Position numbers and translations under genes: made by a program. The notes below the pieces were generated by a model. It was not told the origin of the DNA. It saw nothing but the letters and a program-made list of their open reading frames with translations, and searched no databases. A stretch of 64,000 nucleotides of DNA from Pseudozobellia thermophila (GTDB taxonomy: Bacteria; Bacteroidota; Bacteroidia; Flavobacteriales; Flavobacteriaceae), in contig NZ_FQYU01000002.1 in the NCBI RefSeq assembly GCF_900141855.1, positions 124,001 to 188,000 of the forward strand, in the 5' to 3' direction. Every line of letters starts with the position of its first letter. Positions within the stretch are counted from its first letter, which is position 1. This document shows positions 60,723-64,000 of this stretch, piece by piece.

Positions 60723-61208
60723 ATGAAAACTTTTGAAACCCTTCTTCCGTGGAAAAGAACCATTCACTTTTCGATCGCCATTATCGTTCTGCTGACCTTT
60801 TTTAATTTCTATGGGCTTTACACCAATAGTTTTCCGGTGCTGAAACCAGAGAATTTTGTTTTTCCATTGGTAAGTATCATCCATTTTATATTTCTCTACG
60901 TGCTTTGGTTCAAGATAAGGGAAGATGAGACTACCGACCCCCAGATGCGCACTATCGAGTATCTATTGTATGGGGTAATAGTACTCTATGTACTCTATAC
61001 CGTCAACACCGTGGTAACCTTATTCAGTTTTACCGAATTTTCGAACCATGTGATTCCCGCTACCTTTTTCCCGGTAGGTATTTTTACCCTGTTACTTCAA
61101 CTGTCCCTCTTACTCCTTTCTATATTGGCCATTAACTATAGGATAAAAATGGTAGGCAATTACAATTTTGAAGACCTGAACGAGCATATCGATTCGTGGG
61201 AACAATAA
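60723..61208 (+). CDS. Four-helix membrane protein, unknown function
   Basis: A 161-residue protein starting at the ATG at 60723; the open frame upstream of it is not membrane-like and overlaps nothing conserved. Four hydrophobic segments lie at residues 14-30, 42-58, 75-97 and 110-130. A soluble C-terminal tail reads Asn-Tyr-Asn-Phe-Glu-Asp-Leu-Asn-Glu-His-Ile-Asp-Ser-Trp-Glu-Gln. The family is not recognised. It is separate from the preceding membrane gene by about 190 bases. Confidence 0.65.
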   Translation: MKTFETLLPWKRTIHFSIAIIVLLTFFNFYGLYTNSFPVLKPENFVFPLVSIIHFIFLYVLWFKIREDETTDPQMRTIEYLLYGVIVLYVLYTVNTVVTLFSFTEFSNHVIPATFFPVGIFTLLLQLSLLLLSILAINYRIKMVGNYNFEDLNEHIDSWEQ

Positions 61209-61263
61209 AGAAAGAAACCCCGTATTTAACGAGGTTATCCTTTAATACGCTGGCGCAATCCAA

Positions 61264-62151
61264 CTATCTGCTTACACTTCCCGAAGGAAAACTTGCCTGT
61301 ACATTATCCCCGATTTCCTGTATGCCCATTCCGTCTTCGGAAATCATTCCGGCCAGGGGTTTTAGGGCAAACGGTGCGGGATCGTTATCGGGATAAGGTT
61401 CAATACTGATCACTGCGACTTTGCCCCTTATATCGGTGGGGAAGGTCAAGGAAGAGGGGGCATTGACCAAGAAATCCTCACCCGGGTAGTTGGGCCCTGG
61501 GTTTGTTCCGCTAAACGGCGCTTGTTCATCGGAGGCGTTGACATCGGTAAAAGTACCCGTAGTAACAGGCACGCCATCGATAACTACCCAACCTTCGTAT
61601 TTCCATCCGGCTTCAAGTTCGGGCAATTCCAGACCGGGCATCATACTGCCCGTACTGTTGTCCAAAAACCAAATTCCACTGTATTTCTCTTCTTCCGCAC
61701 CTGTTCCCGTGGGAGCGGCCACTATAAACTTCCCCGCAATGGCATCAAATGAAGGTGCTACCGTACCTGTGCTTAAATTGGCCGTGCTTCCATTAAAATC
61801 ACCGACAAAAAGCTTGGTGTCGGCCGGGTCTGGCGAGGGGTCCGGATTGGGCTCGATGGACAGCACAAAGGCCGTGGCACTGGCCAAGGTTTCGGCGTCC
61901 ATAGCGAATTCAGTGGCCGAGGGTTCACCGGAATCGTTTACCGAAAAAGTACCGGTCGACACAGGTGCCCCGTCCACTATCACCCATCCCTCATAGAGAA
62001 AATCATCCCCTAAGTTCCCAAGTCCACTTAAGTTTAAGCTCAATGATGCCACTTCGGGCATTTCCGTTTGATCGTCGTTATCACTGCATGAAGCTAGCAT
62101 CAGTCCCATGCAGGCCAAGGCAAATCCTGTTTTAATTGTAATGTTTGTCAT
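61264..62151 (-). CDS. Lipoprotein with two homologous strand repeats (anti-sigma-factor-like label in relatives)
   Basis: A 295-residue lipoprotein, lipobox Met-Leu-Ala-Ser-Cys, then Ser-Asp-Asn-Asp-Asp. The mature part has two homologous halves. The first (about 55-130) contains Tyr-Glu-Gly-Trp-Val-Ile-Val-Asp-Gly-Ala-Pro-Val-Ser-Thr-Gly, and the second (about 180-255) Tyr-Glu-Gly-Trp-Val-Val-Ile-Asp-Gly-Val-Pro-Val-Thr-Thr-Gly. Both continue with Ser-Ile-Glu-Pro. This is the extracellular domain pattern of proteins often labelled anti-sigma factor (RskA-like); no cytoplasmic helix for sigma binding is present, so that name does not fit. Possible role is surface ligand binding. Confidence 0.75.
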   Translation of the reverse strand: MTNITIKTGFALACMGLMLASCSDNDDQTEMPEVASLSLNLSGLGNLGDDFLYEGWVIVDGAPVSTGTFSVNDSGEPSATEFAMDAETLASATAFVLSIEPNPDPSPDPADTKLFVGDFNGSTANLSTGTVAPSFDAIAGKFIVAAPTGTGAEEEKYSGIWFLDNSTGSMMPGLELPELEAGWKYEGWVVIDGVPVTTGTFTDVNASDEQAPFSGTNPGPNYPGEDFLVNAPSSLTFPTDIRGKVAVISIEPYPDNDPAPFALKPLAGMISEDGMGIQEIGDNVQASFPSGSVSR

Positions 62152-62384
62152 TTTCTAAGGGTTTTGAATTATATGACAAACTACGGCCTACCATATCATG
62201 GCAAAATCACGAAATATTCAATTTTTACTTAATTTTTGTTATCATTTTGTGAGTTCTTAACATTTTTAACGACCTAATTGCAATAAAAACCGCTACCGAC
62301 ATACCATTGGGCGGGTTTTTGAGAGGATACGACCCAACCGTGATACTTGTGTGATACTTTTTATATTCATTCGTATACAGAATT

Positions 62385-63083
62385 ATGAAAGAAATTTTAA
62401 TAATAGAAGATGATCCGGAAATCATCAAACTTTTAGAGATCCACCTGACCGACCTTATTTATCAAACCGCTGTGGCAGCGGATGGTGCCCTAGGGTTAAA
62501 AATGGCCTTGGAAAAGGACTATGACTTGATTTTGCTCGATTTGACCCTGCCTTCCATGGACGGGGTGGAAATATGCAAGCGCCTAAGGGCCCAAAAGGGA
62601 ACTCCTGTGATCATGCTCACGGCCAAGTCGGAGGAAATAGACCGGGTCTTGGGTTTGGAGATCGGCGCGGACGATTACATCACCAAACCTTTTAGTATCA
62701 GGGAGCTATTGGCCCGTATCAAAGCTGTGCTACGAAGAAGCGATAATCGAAAGGAAACGAGGGAAGAATCTACCGCCATGACGTTTGAGGGCTTACAGAT
62801 CGATGTGGAGAAAAGAAAGGTTTTGCTCGGCGGTACCAAGGTAGAGCTGTCGCCCAAAGAATTTGAATTGTTGGTATTGATGGCCTCCAATCCGGGAAGG
62901 AACTATTCGAGAACCGAACTGTTGAACATAATCTGGGGCTATAATTTTGACGGTTACGAGCACACCGTCAATTCGCACATCAATCGGTTACGGGCAAAAA
63001 TTGAATCGGACATGGCCAATCCGAATTATATCTTGACCACTTGGGGCGTTGGCTATAAATTCAATGAGGATATATCGATATGA
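62385..63083 (+). CDS. OmpR-family response regulator
   Basis: A 232-residue two-domain regulator. Receiver: acidic pocket Asp9-Asp10, phospho-Asp52 in Leu-Leu-Asp-Leu-Thr-Leu-Pro, Thr79, Lys101. DNA-binding winged helix at 133-232: Leu-Ser-Pro-Lys-Glu-Phe-Glu-Leu-Leu, Tyr-Ser-Arg-Thr-Glu-Leu-Leu, Arg-Ala-Lys-Ile-Glu-Ser-Asp. The stop overlaps the kinase start as ATGA, so the pair is translationally coupled. The regulated genes are not identifiable. Confidence 0.94.
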   Translation: MKEILIIEDDPEIIKLLEIHLTDLIYQTAVAADGALGLKMALEKDYDLILLDLTLPSMDGVEICKRLRAQKGTPVIMLTAKSEEIDRVLGLEIGADDYITKPFSIRELLARIKAVLRRSDNRKETREESTAMTFEGLQIDVEKRKVLLGGTKVELSPKEFELLVLMASNPGRNYSRTELLNIIWGYNFDGYEHTVNSHINRLRAKIESDMANPNYILTTWGVGYKFNEDISI

Positions 63084-64000
63084 ACAAGAGCGAAAAAACC
63101 CTAACCCCAAAGCTCGTAAAAAAATTATGGGTGGCCTTCATCTGTCTGGTTTTGCTAATGGGGGCCTCTTACATTTTTATTACCGGCTATTTCGCAAATA
63201 AACATAGCCTGGAGACCACCCAACGGCTAAATGCCGATGTGGCCAATCACGTAATAGCCGAAAAGTTCAACGGGGCCTCCCCTTTTCTTGAAGATGGCTC
63301 GGTCAATAAGGCCTTGTTTGGCGATCTAATGCACGATATGATGGCGGTCAACCAGAGTATTGAAGTGTATTTGCTTGACCAAGAAGGTAAGATCTTATAT
63401 TCGGTGGTGTTAGATCACTCCGATAAGGCACCGGCCAAAAAAGTGGATTTGGCTCCCATTAATTCCTTCATTGCCGATAAGGGAAATAATTTTATACTTG
63501 GCGATGACCCAAGAAACCCGGGGGAAAAGAAGATATTCTCCGCCGCCCCGTACCATGTCGACGGACATTCGGGCTACATCTATATCATACTGGCGGGAAA
63601 GAAATTCGAGGAAGTAAGCGCTACGCTTATGAGCCAGTATTTTACAAGGTTGGGTATCGGGGCGACCTTGCTAACGATGCTATTTTCAGCGATTATCGGC
63701 CTGTTGGCCATCTGGTTCCTGACCAAAAACTTGCGACTAATCACCCAAACGGTTAGAAAGTTCCATGAAGGGGACCTACAGGCCCGAATCTCCAATCCCG
63801 AGAAATCCGATATCGAGGTTTTCGCCAAATCGTTCAACAATATGGCGGATAGCATTGTAAGCAATATGGACAAAATGCAGTCGGTAGACCAATTAAGAAG
63901 GGAATTGATAGCCAATGTTTCGCATGATCTAAGAACGCCCCTGGCGGTATTAAAAGGTTATATTGAGACCTTGCAGATCAAGCATGACACCTTATCGGAA
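63080..64000 (+). CDS. HAMP-domain sensor histidine kinase (partial)
   Basis: The first 307 residues of the kinase; it continues beyond base 64000. A cytoplasmic Lys-rich N-terminus leads to a transmembrane helix near residues 17-37, a periplasmic domain of about 130 residues, a second helix near residues 193-215, a HAMP segment (Thr-Lys-Asn-Leu-Arg-Leu-Ile-Thr), and the H-box Asn-Val-Ser-His-Asp-Leu-Arg-Thr-Pro-Leu at about residues 281-290. The ATPase domain lies outside the window. It is the partner of the OmpR-type regulator, with ATGA coupling. Confidence 0.93.
   Translation, partial: MNKSEKTLTPKLVKKLWVAFICLVLLMGASYIFITGYFANKHSLETTQRLNADVANHVIAEKFNGASPFLEDGSVNKALFGDLMHDMMAVNQSIEVYLLDQEGKILYSVVLDHSDKAPAKKVDLAPINSFIADKGNNFILGDDPRNPGEKKIFSAAPYHVDGHSGYIYIILAGKKFEEVSATLMSQYFTRLGIGATLLTMLFSAIIGLLAIWFLTKNLRLITQTVRKFHEGDLQARISNPEKSDIEVFAKSFNNMADSIVSNMDKMQSVDQLRRELIANVSHDLRTPLAVLKGYIETLQIKHDTLSE

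Noticed and set aside
61224-61245. Weak hairpin after the 60723 membrane protein gene as a terminator
   Set aside because: One mismatch in an 8-base stem and no clear T-run.
1-64000. tRNA, rRNA, CRISPR or intact insertion sequence
   Set aside because: I looked for cloverleaf-like GTTCRA blocks, regular repeats and transposase motifs and saw none that hold up; a covariance-model search was not possible.

Overview
The window is chromosomal DNA of a marine-type Flavobacteriaceae bacterium (Bacteroidota), closest in style to genera such as Maribacter or Zobellia. The genus is an inference. The evidence is a short primary sigma factor (about 287 aa), many Bacteroidota lipoprotein and Sec signals, starts without Shine-Dalgarno motifs, and flavobacterial families such as DUF6155, YaiO-type barrels, RoxA-like dihaem proteins and N-terminal-basic cold-shock proteins. 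I see no rRNA, tRNA, CRISPR array, intact insertion sequence or prophage.

Layout. 0-4.4 kb: the end of an outer-membrane barrel gene, then an M16 peptidase pair (one active, one lacking the zinc site) with a ChaN-like protein. 4.5-7.5 kb: small poorly characterised and probably mobile genes, including a cassette-like gene followed by a hairpin repeat. 7.8-12.6 kb: housekeeping enzymes (hydrolase, GNAT, SnoaL-like, PhyH dioxygenase overlapping an RluE-type pseudouridine synthase, cold-shock protein). 12.9-16.5 kb: a dihaem cytochrome lipoprotein, an unknown lipoprotein, and a GntR/FCD regulator with a perfect palindrome before its start. 16.5-23.5 kb, minus strand: emfourin and protealysin-like protease abutting, then an operon for a Tat-exported molybdenum hydroxylase (2Fe-2S subunit, large subunit, XdhC, MocA, amidohydrolase). 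23.8-31.8 kb: vWA and OmpA lipoproteins, a peptidoglycan-processing trio (3D-domain protein, amidase, M14 peptidase), a truncated FG-GAP gene, a serine hydrolase and menB.

32-41.5 kb: a five-PAS histidine kinase, a glycosyltransferase, a DEAH helicase, DUF6155 and rpoD. Beside rpoD lie two tandem micro-genes (33 and 32 codons) that are clearly paralogous to each other. Next comes an ILEI/PANDER-glycerophosphodiesterase fusion. 41.5-50.5 kb, minus strand: a tightly packed six-gene operon of Hpt protein, single-domain response regulator, membrane HEAT protein, processive GT2 synthase, LtaS-like phosphotransferase with TPR tail, and TPR/YaiO outer-membrane barrel. I read it as a phosphorelay-controlled system for making, phospho-decorating and exporting a surface polysaccharide, with the ILEI-GDPD protein as a possible remodelling partner. 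This is the best candidate for an undescribed system; the micro-gene pair is second.

50.7-64 kb: a decayed small lipoprotein gene, thioesterase, DUF72, succinate-semialdehyde dehydrogenase, DUF2461, serine acetyltransferase overlapping cysteine synthase, alpha/beta hydrolase, CorA, TruA, small membrane proteins, a duplicated-repeat lipoprotein, and a two-component system running off the end.

Functions come from reading motifs only; no database search or structure prediction was run.
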